This document shows, one piece after another, positions 19,875-28,139 of a stretch of DNA of 64,000 nucleotides. The notes beneath the pieces are model-generated. The model worked only from the letters and a program-made list of their open reading frames with translations. It was not told the DNA's origin and did no database searches. Each line of letters starts with the position of its first letter. Position 1 is the first letter of the stretch. The position numbers and the translations under genes are program-made. Source of the stretch: Sneathiella sp. P13V-1 (GTDB taxonomy: Bacteria; Pseudomonadota; Alphaproteobacteria; Sneathiellales; Sneathiellaceae); the NCBI RefSeq assembly GCF_015143595.1, contig NZ_WYEU01000003.1, forward strand, positions 186,001 to 250,000, read 5' to 3'.

Positions 19875-21068
19875 ATGGCCGCGTACAAGACATTGGATGG
19901 CATTGATGCCAAAGGAAAAACTGCTCTGGTCCGCGTTGACCTGAACGTCCCTATGCAGGACGGAAAAGTCAGCGACTACACACGCATTGAACGGGTTGCT
20001 CCGACAGTACGTGAATTAGCGGAAAAGGGTGCAAAAGTTGTGCTTCTTAGCCACTTTGGCCGCCCTAAAGGGCAAGTGGTTCCTGAAATGTCTCTCGCGG
20101 CTGTGGCAAATGTGATGGCTGATCATCTGAACTTGAACATTGCGTTTGGTTCAGACTGCATCGGTGATACGGCAGCGTCCGTTGTAAATGATATGACGGA
20201 TGGTGATATCTCTCTCCTTGAAAATGTCCGCTTCCATGCGGGCGAAGAAAAAAATGACCCCGGCTTTGCAAGCGAACTGGCAAAGCTGGGTGACTTTTAC
20301 GTCAATGATGCTTTCTCCTGCTCCCACCGTGCTCATGCGTCAACCGAAGCACTGGCTCGCGAGCTACCTGCCTATGCCGGTCGCAATATGGAAGCAGAAC
20401 TCAAAGCTCTGTCCGCTGCACTGGAAGCGCCAAAACGACCTGTCATGGCAATTGTTGGCGGCGCGAAAATTTCAACCAAGCTGGACCTGCTATTCAATCT
20501 GATCGAGAAGGTGGATCACCTAGTGATTGGCGGCGGTATGGCGAACACATTCCTGAACGCCCAAGGTGTTGATGTTGGTGCCTCTCTTTGCGAGCACGAC
20601 CTTGCAGAAACCGCATCCGAAATTCTGGCAAAAGCTGACAAAGTCGGCTGCAATGTTTTCCTGCAATCTGACGCTGCTCTCGCGCGCGAATTTAAGGCAA
20701 ATGCCGAGAACCGCAACGCCTCTGTAAATGACGTGGCATCTGATGAAATGATGCTGGATATGGGCACAGGATCGACCGAAGAACTTAAGAAAGTTCTGGC
20801 TGACTGTAATACTCTTATCTGGAATGGCCCGCTTGGTGCATTTGAGATTGAACCATTTGACCGCGCGACATTCTCGGTGGCTGAGACAGCCGCTGCCCTT
20901 ACCAAACAAGGAAAACTGGTTTCTGTCGCAGGTGGTGGTGATACGGTTTCCGCCCTTGGCAAAGCAGGAGTAAGTGATGATTTCACATATATCTCAACTG
21001 CTGGCGGTGCGTTCCTTGAATGGATGGAAGGTAAAGAATTGCCAGGAGTTAAAGCTCTCGGCGTATAA
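19875..21068 (+). CDS. pgk: phosphoglycerate kinase
   Basis: Transfers phosphate from 1,3-bisphosphoglycerate to ADP. The N-terminal motif [22 protein letters not shown] (residues 17-38) and the C-terminal nucleotide loop [15 protein letters not shown] are intact, as is [13 protein letters not shown]. The 397-residue length is normal. It is 26 bp after gap and 17 bp before fba, so co-transcribed. Confidence 0.98.
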   Translation: MAAYKTLDGIDAKGKTALVRVDLNVPMQDGKVSDYTRIERVAPTVRELAEKGAKVVLLSHFGRPKGQVVPEMSLAAVANVMADHLNLNIAFGSDCIGDTAASVVNDMTDGDISLLENVRFHAGEEKNDPGFASELAKLGDFYVNDAFSCSHRAHASTEALARELPAYAGRNMEAELKALSAALEAPKRPVMAIVGGAKISTKLDLLFNLIEKVDHLVIGGGMANTFLNAQGVDVGASLCEHDLAETASEILAKADKVGCNVFLQSDAALAREFKANAENRNASVNDVASDEMMLDMGTGSTEELKKVLADCNTLIWNGPLGAFEIEPFDRATFSVAETAAALTKQGKLVSVAGGGDTVSALGKAGVSDDFTYISTAGGAFLEWMEGKELPGVKALGV

Positions 21069-21085
21069 ATAAAAAGGAAATACCA

Positions 21086-22102
21086 ATGGCAAGTGTTTTG
21101 ATGGAAGATATCGCAGCGATGCTTGTCGCTGACAAGAAAGGTATTCTTGCAGCCGATGAAAGCACAGGGACAATAGCAAAACGCCTTGCCTCAATTAGTG
21201 TCGAGTCAACCGAAGAAAATCGCCGTAAATACAGGGAATTACTTTTCACAACGGAAGGTCTTTCAGATTATATAAGCGGCGTCATCCTTTATGATGAAAC
21301 CATCCGCCAATCCACATCTGATGGTCAGCCTTTCGCAGAATATCTGATGGATGAGGGGATTATTCCCGGCATCAAAGTGGATAAAGGTACCTCACTTCTT
21401 CCTTTCTCCGAAGGGGAGATGATCACAGAAGGTCTTGACGGTCTTCGAGAACGGCTCAATGAATATGTTGAACTTGGTGCAAAGTTTGCCAAATGGCGCG
21501 CTGTCATCCGAATTGGGCACGGTGCTCCAAGCCAATATGGCCTTGATACAAACGCTCATACTCTTGCCCGTTATGCCGCTCTGTGTCAGGAAGCTGGCCT
21601 TGTCCCTATTGTAGAACCCGAAGTGTTGATGGACGGTGAACATGACATAGATGAATGCTATGCAGTGACGGAAACTGTTTTGAAAACAGTTTTTGACGAA
21701 CTGTACAAGCAACGTGTCGTTCTCGAGCAAATGTTGCTGAAGCCAAACATGGTTATCTCCGGTCTGGAATGCCCTGAACAGGCTGACGCTTACGAAGTTT
21801 CCACAAAAACCCTGTATTGTTTTGAGCAAACCGTGCCAGCTGCGGTGCAAGGCATCGTATTTTTATCTGGCGGTCAGGATGAACCGACGGCCTGTGCGAA
21901 CCTGAACGCCATCAATGGCGGTGAAAAGAAAGCACCGTGGGAGCTCAGCTATTCATATGGTCGTGCACTGCAAGGGTCCGCGCTTGCCACATGGCAGGGA
22001 AAAGATGAGAACGTAACAACAGCTCAGGAAGCCTTGATTCGCCGGGCACGATTGGTAAGTGCAGCCCGCCAAGGTATTTACTCTGCCAACATGGAAAACT
22101 AA
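21086..22102 (+). CDS. fba: class I fructose-bisphosphate aldolase
   Basis: Schiff-base aldolase cleaving fructose-1,6-bisphosphate. Class I features are visible: ILAADESTGTI (19-29), GIIPGIKVDKG (about 90-100), EPEVLMDGEHDI (about 178-189) and the lysine segment VVLEQMLLKPNMVISG (Lys about 220). The 338-residue length is in range. Last enzyme of the tkt-gap-pgk-fba block. Its TAA is in the same frame as the following ThiE-like gene. Confidence 0.95.
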   Translation: MASVLMEDIAAMLVADKKGILAADESTGTIAKRLASISVESTEENRRKYRELLFTTEGLSDYISGVILYDETIRQSTSDGQPFAEYLMDEGIIPGIKVDKGTSLLPFSEGEMITEGLDGLRERLNEYVELGAKFAKWRAVIRIGHGAPSQYGLDTNAHTLARYAALCQEAGLVPIVEPEVLMDGEHDIDECYAVTETVLKTVFDELYKQRVVLEQMLLKPNMVISGLECPEQADAYEVSTKTLYCFEQTVPAAVQGIVFLSGGQDEPTACANLNAINGGEKKAPWELSYSYGRALQGSALATWQGKDENVTTAQEALIRRARLVSAARQGIYSANMEN

Positions 22103-22132
22103 AGACGACACAAGTCAATCGGAGCTGGTCCC

Positions 22133-22774
22133 ATAGAAGATTATCGCACAAGAATTTACCTGATTTCGCCTCCTGCTTTTGAGCTGGAAATTTTCGGTGA
22201 GCTAGCAAAAGGTGCTCTTGCAGGTGGAGATGTTGCCTGCTTTCAGTTGCGCCTGAAAGACCAACCAAAAGATCAGATACGCCGCGCGGCAGAATATCTA
22301 ATTCCTGTTTTTCAGGACCACGGTGTTGCCTTTCTATTAAACGATGATCCTGTTCTAGCAAAGGAAATAGGCGCTGATGGTGTTCATGTGGGACAGGATG
22401 ACACGCCTTACAAACAGGCCCGCGAAATTATCGGCGATGATGGCATCGTGGGTGTGACTTGCCACAACTCCCGCCATTTGGCCATGACGGCTGCAGAGCA
22501 CGGCGCGGATTATGTGGCCTTTGGTGCCTTCCACCCCTCTTCCACCAAGGACGCAAAATTCAAAGCTGAACCCGAAATTCTGGAGTGGTGGTCAAGCCTT
22601 GCAGAAACACCATGTGTAGCGATAGGTGGGATAACAGTTGACAATGCTGCTCCACTAATTAAAAGCGGTGCTGACTTTCTGGCAATTTCAGGAGGCGTCT
22701 GGAGTAATCCAGAAGGCCCCGAAGCTGCTATACGCGAACTGAACAGGATGATTGATAACATATCTGCTTCCTGA
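22133..22774 (+). CDS. thiE: ThiE-like thiamine-phosphate synthase / ThiE-like protein, no standard start codon
   Basis: TIM-barrel protein that joins HMP-PP and THZ-P to give thiamine phosphate. Motifs are intact: TRIYLISPP, CFQLRLKD, LNDDPVLAKEIGADGVHVGQDD (as LNDDP...HVGQDD), GVTCHNSRH, FHPSSTKD and VAIGGITVDN. The homologous N-terminus begins well before the first TTG (22247), yet no ATG, GTG or TTG exists between the fba stop (22102) and that TTG. The best initiation site is ATA at 22133, eight bases after GGAG (22121-22124), giving 213 residues, the family length. Either a rare ATA/ATY start, read-through from fba (same frame, 10 codons earlier) or a sequence error explains this. Some alphaproteobacterial ThiE-like proteins in this position are of unproven activity. 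Confidence 0.85.
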   Translation: MEDYRTRIYLISPPAFELEIFGELAKGALAGGDVACFQLRLKDQPKDQIRRAAEYLIPVFQDHGVAFLLNDDPVLAKEIGADGVHVGQDDTPYKQAREIIGDDGIVGVTCHNSRHLAMTAAEHGADYVAFGAFHPSSTKDAKFKAEPEILEWWSSLAETPCVAIGGITVDNAAPLIKSGADFLAISGGVWSNPEGPEAAIRELNRMIDNISAS

Positions 22775-22822
22775 TAGGTTCCGCCAACAATATTCTGAAA
22801 ATCAAATAGAAGATGGTTCGCC

Positions 22823-23386
22823 ATGAAAATTAACGGCAATGCAATTCGTCCTGGCAACGTAATTGAGCATAAAGGTGGCCTTTGGGTCGCAGTTAAAATT
22901 CAACATACCCAGCCTGGTAAAGGCGGCGCGTACCTGCAGGTAGAGCTTAAAAACCTGCGCGATGGCACAAAACTGAATGAACGTTTCCGTTCTTCTGAAA
23001 CTGTTGAACGTGCGCGTCTGGAACAAAAAGACCACCAATTCCTGTTTGCGGATGATGATTTCTTCACATTCATGAATGTTGAGGATTATGAACAGGTTAC
23101 AATTGCTGCAGACCTTGTTGGTGATAAAGCTCAGTTCCTGCAAGATGGGATGCAGGTTGAAATCGAATTCTACGAAGATGAAGCCTTGAACGTTCTTCTT
23201 CCGGAAAATGTCACACTGGAAATCTCTGAAACTGAACCTACAGTAAAAGGTCAGACAGCAGCATCTTCCTACAAGCCTGCTATTTTGGAAAATGGCATGC
23301 GCATTATGGTTCCGCCTTTCTGTAACACAGGCGAGAAAATCGTCGTTAACACAGAAACAGCTGAATATTCTAAACGGGCGGACTAA
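22823..23386 (+). CDS. efp: translation elongation factor P
   Basis: Relieves ribosome stalling at polyproline. Three beta-barrel domains over 187 residues. The modification loop reads [13 protein letters not shown] with Lys at about 33 (HTQPGKGGA), the residue that carries beta-lysine or related modification. C-terminal [20 protein letters not shown]-type motif is present ([16 protein letters not shown]). TolA (proline-rich) and the KP-rich protein at 24424 are potential clients within the window; that is inference. Confidence 0.97.
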   Translation: MKINGNAIRPGNVIEHKGGLWVAVKIQHTQPGKGGAYLQVELKNLRDGTKLNERFRSSETVERARLEQKDHQFLFADDDFFTFMNVEDYEQVTIAADLVGDKAQFLQDGMQVEIEFYEDEALNVLLPENVTLEISETEPTVKGQTAASSYKPAILENGMRIMVPPFCNTGEKIVVNTETAEYSKRAD

Positions 23387-23431
23387 CCGCCCCTTTTCCC
23401 TCCCCCTTAAATTGTAAATCAGGTACCCAAA

Positions 23432-24232
23432 ATGGCTCGTAAAACACCACTCATAACCGTAATGGAAAATGCCGCGCGCAAAGCCGCACGCAAACTACTC
23501 CGCGACTTCAACGAGGTGGAGAACCTGCAGGTATCTCGAAAGGGTCCAGCTGACTTTGTCAGTAACGCCGACGTTGGCGCGGAAAAACTCATTCGCGAAG
23601 AACTGGAATATGCACGTCCGGATTTCGGATTTAAGCTGGAAGAAGGGGGAGAAATTCCAGCTAAAGACGGAAAAAGCTATTGGGTTATTGATCCACTGGA
23701 CGGAACAACCAACTTCCTGCATGGCATGCCACACTTCGCCATTTCCATCGCACTGATGGAAGGTAAAGAAATTCTGGCTGGTCTTATTCTGGATCCAGTG
23801 AAAGATGAACTTTTTTGGGCAGCAAAAGGTGAAGGCGCCTTTGTTAACAACCAGCGCCTTCGTGTATCCGGTCGCAACCGTATGGCCGATTGCGTTTTTG
23901 CAACAGGTATCCCTTTCCTCGGCAAACCGGGCCACGAAACATTTTTGCGAGAAGCTCATGAAATCATGGCTGTCTCTGCAGGTATTCGTCGCTTCGGTGC
24001 CGCTTCCCTTGATCTTGCCTATGTGGCAGCGGGTCGTTTCGATGGCTACTGGGAGCGCGGGCTTTCAGCATGGGACCTTGCCGCCGGTATCATCATCGTG
24101 CGTGAAGCTGGTGGGTTCGTCACCCAGATCGATGGCGGTGAAAGAATGTTGGAAAAAGGCGATATTCTTGCCTCCAACAGCGAGATTAATTCTCAAATGA
24201 GCGAAGCTCTTCGCCGCGCTCGCAAAAAGTAA
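23432..24232 (+). CDS. suhB: inositol monophosphatase family protein SuhB
   Basis: Mg-dependent phosphatase of inositol-1-phosphate and related substrates; in enterics also a transcription antitermination factor. Metal motifs: EEGG (about 70-73), WVIDPLDGTTNFLHG (about 85-99) and WDLAAGIIIVREAGG (about 210-224). The 266-residue length is standard. It follows efp by 45 bp. Confidence 0.95.
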   Translation: MARKTPLITVMENAARKAARKLLRDFNEVENLQVSRKGPADFVSNADVGAEKLIREELEYARPDFGFKLEEGGEIPAKDGKSYWVIDPLDGTTNFLHGMPHFAISIALMEGKEILAGLILDPVKDELFWAAKGEGAFVNNQRLRVSGRNRMADCVFATGIPFLGKPGHETFLREAHEIMAVSAGIRRFGAASLDLAYVAAGRFDGYWERGLSAWDLAAGIIIVREAGGFVTQIDGGERMLEKGDILASNSEINSQMSEALRRARKK

Positions 24233-24244
24233 GCAATATTAGCT

Positions 24245-24281
24245 GCGCGGGACAACCTCACTTAAAAGTTGTCCCGTGCGC
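24245..24281 (+). terminator. hairpin after suhB, no U-tract
   Basis: GGGACAAC (24249-24256) pairs with GTTGTCCC (24268-24275), extended by GCGC/GCGC across a two-base bulge. It lies 13 bp after the suhB stop. Without a T run it is not a classic intrinsic terminator; it may be an RNA-stabilising or Rho-associated structure. Confidence 0.45.
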
Positions 24282-24423
24282 ACCGCTAAGTTATTGTTTC
24301 CCTCAGCATTCACGAGTGCCCTCAACTTGTCATAATCATAAAGTAGACAAGGGCACTTCATCGGAGCACGTGTTCGCGGCCATATGGTAGCGCGCGCAAG
24401 TAATTGTTCAGGGGGTGCCAGAA

Positions 24424-25521
24424 ATGGCAAGCGGTAACAAAACTGCATTGGGAAAATTCAAGGCCACGTTGGTAATCACGACCGTTGCGGCCGCTTCCAG
24501 TTTATCTTTTTCAACATCAGTAAATGCGCAAACCGTCATTATTGGCGGCGGAAATGATCGTCCGGTGGTGGTCAACTACCCCCCGGCACCAGCTTCTCCT
24601 TATGGACAACCCGTCTATCCGTCTTCAGGAACTGCGACTGCGGGATCGGACTATTCAAAGGGCGCGCGCATTATATCAGGCGACGAGGTGATTGTTCTCA
24701 CACCGCCAAGCGAGCAGAAAAAGAAAGCGAAGCGCGTCAAAAAGATCGCAAAAACAACTACACCTGAAAAAGTCACAGAACCTAAGAAAAAAGTAGCCGC
24801 TGCAAAACCGGCTCCAAAGAAAGTCACAGAACCGAAACAGAGCCCCCCGGTTCCGGCGCCAAAAGTCGCTGAAGTCAAGAAACCTGCGCCTACGCCAGTA
24901 CCTGAACCGAAAAAAGTAGAAGCCACTGCCGCTAAAAAACTGGTGGAACCCTCTGAACCAGCAAAAAAAGAGATGGCGGAGGTAAAACCGGCAAAACCGA
25001 AGATAGAGACTAAACCAGAAGCGATAGCAGAAAAGCCCAAAGAGGTTGCCAAGGCACCTAAAACACCAGAGCCGGCAAAACCAGTTGAAGCCAAGCCCAC
25101 CCCGAAAAAAATCGTACCTGTTCCTAAGTCTGAAGAAACACAGGTGGCCTCACTTGAAAAAGAAAGTGAAGTCAGCGCGAAAACGTCAAAGATTCCGGAG
25201 ATTAAGCCTGAGGTAGACAAAGCTGCACACCAACTCATCTTTGAAGAAGGCAAAACCGATCTTCCAAGCAACGCGAATTCTCTTTTGAAGGAACTATCTT
25301 CAACTGTTGGTGGGACACAGGATCGTATTCAGCTGGTCGCCTATGCAAAGGCAAGCAGTATTGGTCGGGCACGCCGCATTTCGCTTGGTCGTGCTCTCGC
25401 CATTCGTGAAAAGCTGATGAATATGGGTATTCCAAATAATCGAATTGAAGTTCGCGCCCTTGGCGCACCAGAGGGCGATACACCGCCTGACAGGGTAGAT
25501 CTTAAAATTATAACGAGATAG
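24424..25521 (+). CDS. secreted OmpA-like protein with Lys/Pro-rich linker
   Basis: A 365-residue exported protein. ATG 24424 is preferred (AGGGGG eight bases upstream); a GTG three codons earlier is possible. A signal peptide (about 1-38, ending VNAQ) precedes a short Gly/Pro segment, a long Lys/Ala/Pro/Glu-rich spacer (about 90-260) and a C-terminal OmpA/MotB-like domain (about 270-365; LIFEEGKTDLPSNANSLLKEL and ARRISLGRALAIREKLMNMGI). It would sit in the periplasm and bind peptidoglycan. It is three bases from the MotA-like gene and clearly in operon with the next two. I infer that it is a partner of that putative stator. Confidence 0.85.
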   Translation: MASGNKTALGKFKATLVITTVAAASSLSFSTSVNAQTVIIGGGNDRPVVVNYPPAPASPYGQPVYPSSGTATAGSDYSKGARIISGDEVIVLTPPSEQKKKAKRVKKIAKTTTPEKVTEPKKKVAAAKPAPKKVTEPKQSPPVPAPKVAEVKKPAPTPVPEPKKVEATAAKKLVEPSEPAKKEMAEVKPAKPKIETKPEAIAEKPKEVAKAPKTPEPAKPVEAKPTPKKIVPVPKSEETQVASLEKESEVSAKTSKIPEIKPEVDKAAHQLIFEEGKTDLPSNANSLLKELSSTVGGTQDRIQLVAYAKASSIGRARRISLGRALAIREKLMNMGIPNNRIEVRALGAPEGDTPPDRVDLKIITR

Positions 25522-25524
25522 CGT

Positions 25525-26727
25525 ATGAGCACATTATCCAGCTTTGGCTCAGCCCAGCAGACGGCGGCCCCGAAACTTAATCGTCCTCGGCGGCATCTGA
25601 TCCGAATGGGTGTCTTCTTGGCAATTGTTATTGGCATTTCAGTTTTGCTTTTTGCCCCAGCAGCCGAAGCGTTTAATGCAAATCCTTACCTGAACGGTGT
25701 GATCCTTCTCACCTTGCTGTTTGGTATCGCTTACATGTTCCGTCAGGTCCTAATCTTGAACGGTGAAGTAACCTGGACAGAAGATCTTGCCCGGCTTGAA
25801 GGGGGCGGCATTTCTTTACAAAGCTCACCGACACTCTTGTCTCCTCTAGCCACAATTATCGGGGATAGCAATGGGCCGCTGCGAATGACGGCGGTTACCA
25901 TGAATACCATTTTGGACAGTGTCAGCGCCCGTCTGGATGAAGGCCGTGATATTTCACGCTACCTGATTAATGTGCTTATCTTTCTTGGTCTGCTGGGAAC
26001 TTTCTGGGGCCTTCTGGAAACTGTTGGATCCGTTGGAGATGCTATCTCAACCTTAAATGTCGGAGGGCAGGATTTCTCCAAGGTATTTGACGAACTTAAA
26101 ATCGGCCTGGAGAAGCCATTGGCCGGAATGGCCATTGCCTTTTCATCTTCCTTATTCGGTCTCTCTGGGTCGCTAATCCTTGGCTTTCTGGATATGCAGG
26201 CAGGACAAGCCCAGAACCGCTTCTACATGGATCTGGAAGAGTGGCTGACAACAGTCACAAAATTTGCGCCTTCTGGTCCTGTAGGCCTATCTGAGGTCGC
26301 AGATCAGAGCGTTCCGGCTTATGTCAGTGCGTTGCTGGAGCAAACTGCTGAAAGCCTTGACGGGCTGCAACGCACTCTGGCACGTGGAGAAGACAAAAGA
26401 AGCCATGGAGATGCTGCCATGATCACGGTGAGTGAACGCCTTGCCGCCCTTACCGATCAGATGCGCGCAGAGCAAGACTTGATGGTCAAACTTGTGGAAG
26501 GACAGATGGAATTGAAGCCTGTCCTGCAGCGTATGGCTCAAGTTCAGGAACAGGGCGGCCTTGATCAGGCCAGCCGTAACCACCTTCGAAACCTGGATGT
26601 CTATATGGCGCGCCTCTTGGAAGAAATGGCTGATGGACGTAACCAGCTAAGCCAGGAAGTCAGAAGTGAAATCAAACTGCTCACACGGACCATCGCGGCT
26701 ATCGCCGAAGAAGATCGTCGCAGCTAA
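25525..26727 (+). CDS. MotA/TolQ/ExbB-like membrane protein
   Basis: A 400-residue inner-membrane protein with about four hydrophobic segments (roughly 28-48, 58-76, 146-170 and 197-222). The motif LGLLGTFWGLLETVG and the following GLEKPLAGMAIAFSSSLFGLSGS match the proton-channel core of the MotA/TolQ/ExbB superfamily. A long cytoplasmic C-terminal helical region (about 240-400) follows. It resembles neither MotA nor TolQ in length or tail. With the next gene it has the make-up of a 5:2 ion-driven stator. The driven machine is unknown; no flagellar genes are nearby. Confidence 0.85.
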   Translation: MSTLSSFGSAQQTAAPKLNRPRRHLIRMGVFLAIVIGISVLLFAPAAEAFNANPYLNGVILLTLLFGIAYMFRQVLILNGEVTWTEDLARLEGGGISLQSSPTLLSPLATIIGDSNGPLRMTAVTMNTILDSVSARLDEGRDISRYLINVLIFLGLLGTFWGLLETVGSVGDAISTLNVGGQDFSKVFDELKIGLEKPLAGMAIAFSSSLFGLSGSLILGFLDMQAGQAQNRFYMDLEEWLTTVTKFAPSGPVGLSEVADQSVPAYVSALLEQTAESLDGLQRTLARGEDKRSHGDAAMITVSERLAALTDQMRAEQDLMVKLVEGQMELKPVLQRMAQVQEQGGLDQASRNHLRNLDVYMARLLEEMADGRNQLSQEVRSEIKLLTRTIAAIAEEDRRS

Positions 26728-26747
26728 CGGCCGGGAGATAGGGCAGC

Positions 26748-28130
26748 ATGGCGCGTAGGAAAAACGGACAAAGGGCCAATTATGAGATATGGCCGGGTTT
26801 TGTGGATGCTCTTACTACATTACTGCTTGTCATCATCTTCCTGCTGGTCGTTTTCGTTCTGGCACAATTTTTCCTGTCTCAAGCCCTATCTGGCAGGGAT
26901 GCTGCACTTGAAAAGCTCAATCAGCAGGTTGCTGAACTTGCCGACCTTCTCGCCCTTGAAAAAGAGACAAATGTCTCCTTGAAGCAGGAAATTGCGGCCC
27001 TCAACATTACCCTGACCCAATCCAATCAGGATCGGGACAACGCCATCATCCAATTGGATACCATTACAGCGCGCGCGTTGGCGGCGGAGGAAGAGCGAGA
27101 TGAACTGACCTTGCTTCTGCAAAAGCAGGAACAGAAAACGGCTGATACAGAGGCCGCTCTCAAAGAAGCGGAAGAGCGAATTAAACTTCGTGAAGATGAG
27201 ATTGCCGCGAATCTGAAAGACATTGAAAGCCTGAAACGAGACATTTCTTCTCTTGAGGAACTTCGCAAGAAACTTGAAAGCGAAGTCGGTGCATTGGCTG
27301 CGAGGATCAAAGAAAAAGATACAGAAATTGGCGAAGTCCGCGATCGCAGTAAGGAACTGGAAGCAAAACTAGCAGATGAGCAAGAACGCACACTTCTGGC
27401 ACAAAAAGATATTGAAGATCGCGAAACCAAGCTCGCTGAGTTACAGACTCTGTATCTGCAAACCCAAGACAACCTGACCGCGGAAGAGAAGATTTCTTCT
27501 GAAGCCCAAGCCCAGGTACAGCTGCTCAACGTGCAATTGTCTGCTTTGCGTGAACAATTGGCCCGCATTGAAAGCGCACTGGAAATTGCTGAGCAAAAAG
27601 ACATAGAGCAAAAAGCGCAAATTGCGGATCTTGGCCGTCGCCTCAATCAGGCGCTCGCCCAAAAAGTTCAAGAATTACAACAGTACCGATCAGATTTCTT
27701 TGGTCGCTTAAGAGAAGTATTGAAGAACCGTCCAGGCGTTAGCGTCGTTGGTGATCGTTTTGTCTTCCAGTCCGAAGTTCTGTTCGGCCTGGGTGAGGCA
27801 GAATTGGGGGAGCAAGGCCGTCAAAGTATGCGCGCCTTTGCACAAACCCTGCTGGAGATTTCCTCCACCATTCCTGATGATATTGATTGGGTGTTGCGTG
27901 TCGACGGCCACACGGACAAACAACCCATCAGCACGGTGCGTTTCCCATCCAACTGGGAGCTTTCCATGGCCCGTGCGTTGTCTGTCACCAAGTACCTGGT
28001 AGCAAGGGGTGTCCCCCCTACCCGACTGGCCCCTACGGGCTTTGGACCTTATCAGCCGCTTGATCCACGAGATGATGAAATCGCGTTTTTGAGAAATCGC
28101 AGAATTGAATTGAAGCTGACGGAACGCTGA
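26748..28130 (+). CDS. MotB/OmpA-like protein with long periplasmic coiled coil
   Basis: A 460-residue partner of the MotA-like protein. A single N-terminal helix (about 19-42) begins WPGFVDALTTLLL with Asp at about 20, placed like the proton-binding Asp of MotB (FAD/FVD). Residues about 45-315 are one long charged coiled coil (Glu/Lys/Leu heptads), far longer than in MotB or TolR. A C-terminal OmpA/MotB peptidoglycan-binding domain (about 325-458) contains VDGHTDKQPIS, WELSMARALSVTKYLVARGV and NRRIELKL. It ends 9 bp from the convergent ABC exporter. Confidence 0.87.
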   Translation: MARRKNGQRANYEIWPGFVDALTTLLLVIIFLLVVFVLAQFFLSQALSGRDAALEKLNQQVAELADLLALEKETNVSLKQEIAALNITLTQSNQDRDNAIIQLDTITARALAAEEERDELTLLLQKQEQKTADTEAALKEAEERIKLREDEIAANLKDIESLKRDISSLEELRKKLESEVGALAARIKEKDTEIGEVRDRSKELEAKLADEQERTLLAQKDIEDRETKLAELQTLYLQTQDNLTAEEKISSEAQAQVQLLNVQLSALREQLARIESALEIAEQKDIEQKAQIADLGRRLNQALAQKVQELQQYRSDFFGRLREVLKNRPGVSVVGDRFVFQSEVLFGLGEAELGEQGRQSMRAFAQTLLEISSTIPDDIDWVLRVDGHTDKQPISTVRFPSNWELSMARALSVTKYLVARGVPPTRLAPTGFGPYQPLDPRDDEIAFLRNRRIELKLTER

Positions 28131-28139
28131 TCTGCGTGT

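Noticed and set aside
16781-22102. Calvin-cycle (cbb) operon
   Set aside because: tkt-gap-pgk-fba is compatible with one, but no RuBisCO, phosphoribulokinase or CbbR is present, so glycolysis and pentose phosphate roles suffice.
22775-22822. Thiamine-pyrophosphate riboswitch near the ThiE-like gene
   Set aside because: No TPP-aptamer motifs are visible in the short gaps before or after the gene.
24651-25271. Gly/Ser/Phe-rich open frame opposite the OmpA-like gene
   Set aside because: Antisense of the Lys/Pro/Ala spacer; a low-complexity artefact.
24424-28130. Zorya anti-phage system
   Set aside because: A ZorA/ZorB-like pair is superficially present, but no ZorC, ZorD or ZorE is adjacent and the coiled coil is on the MotB-like rather than the MotA-like protein.
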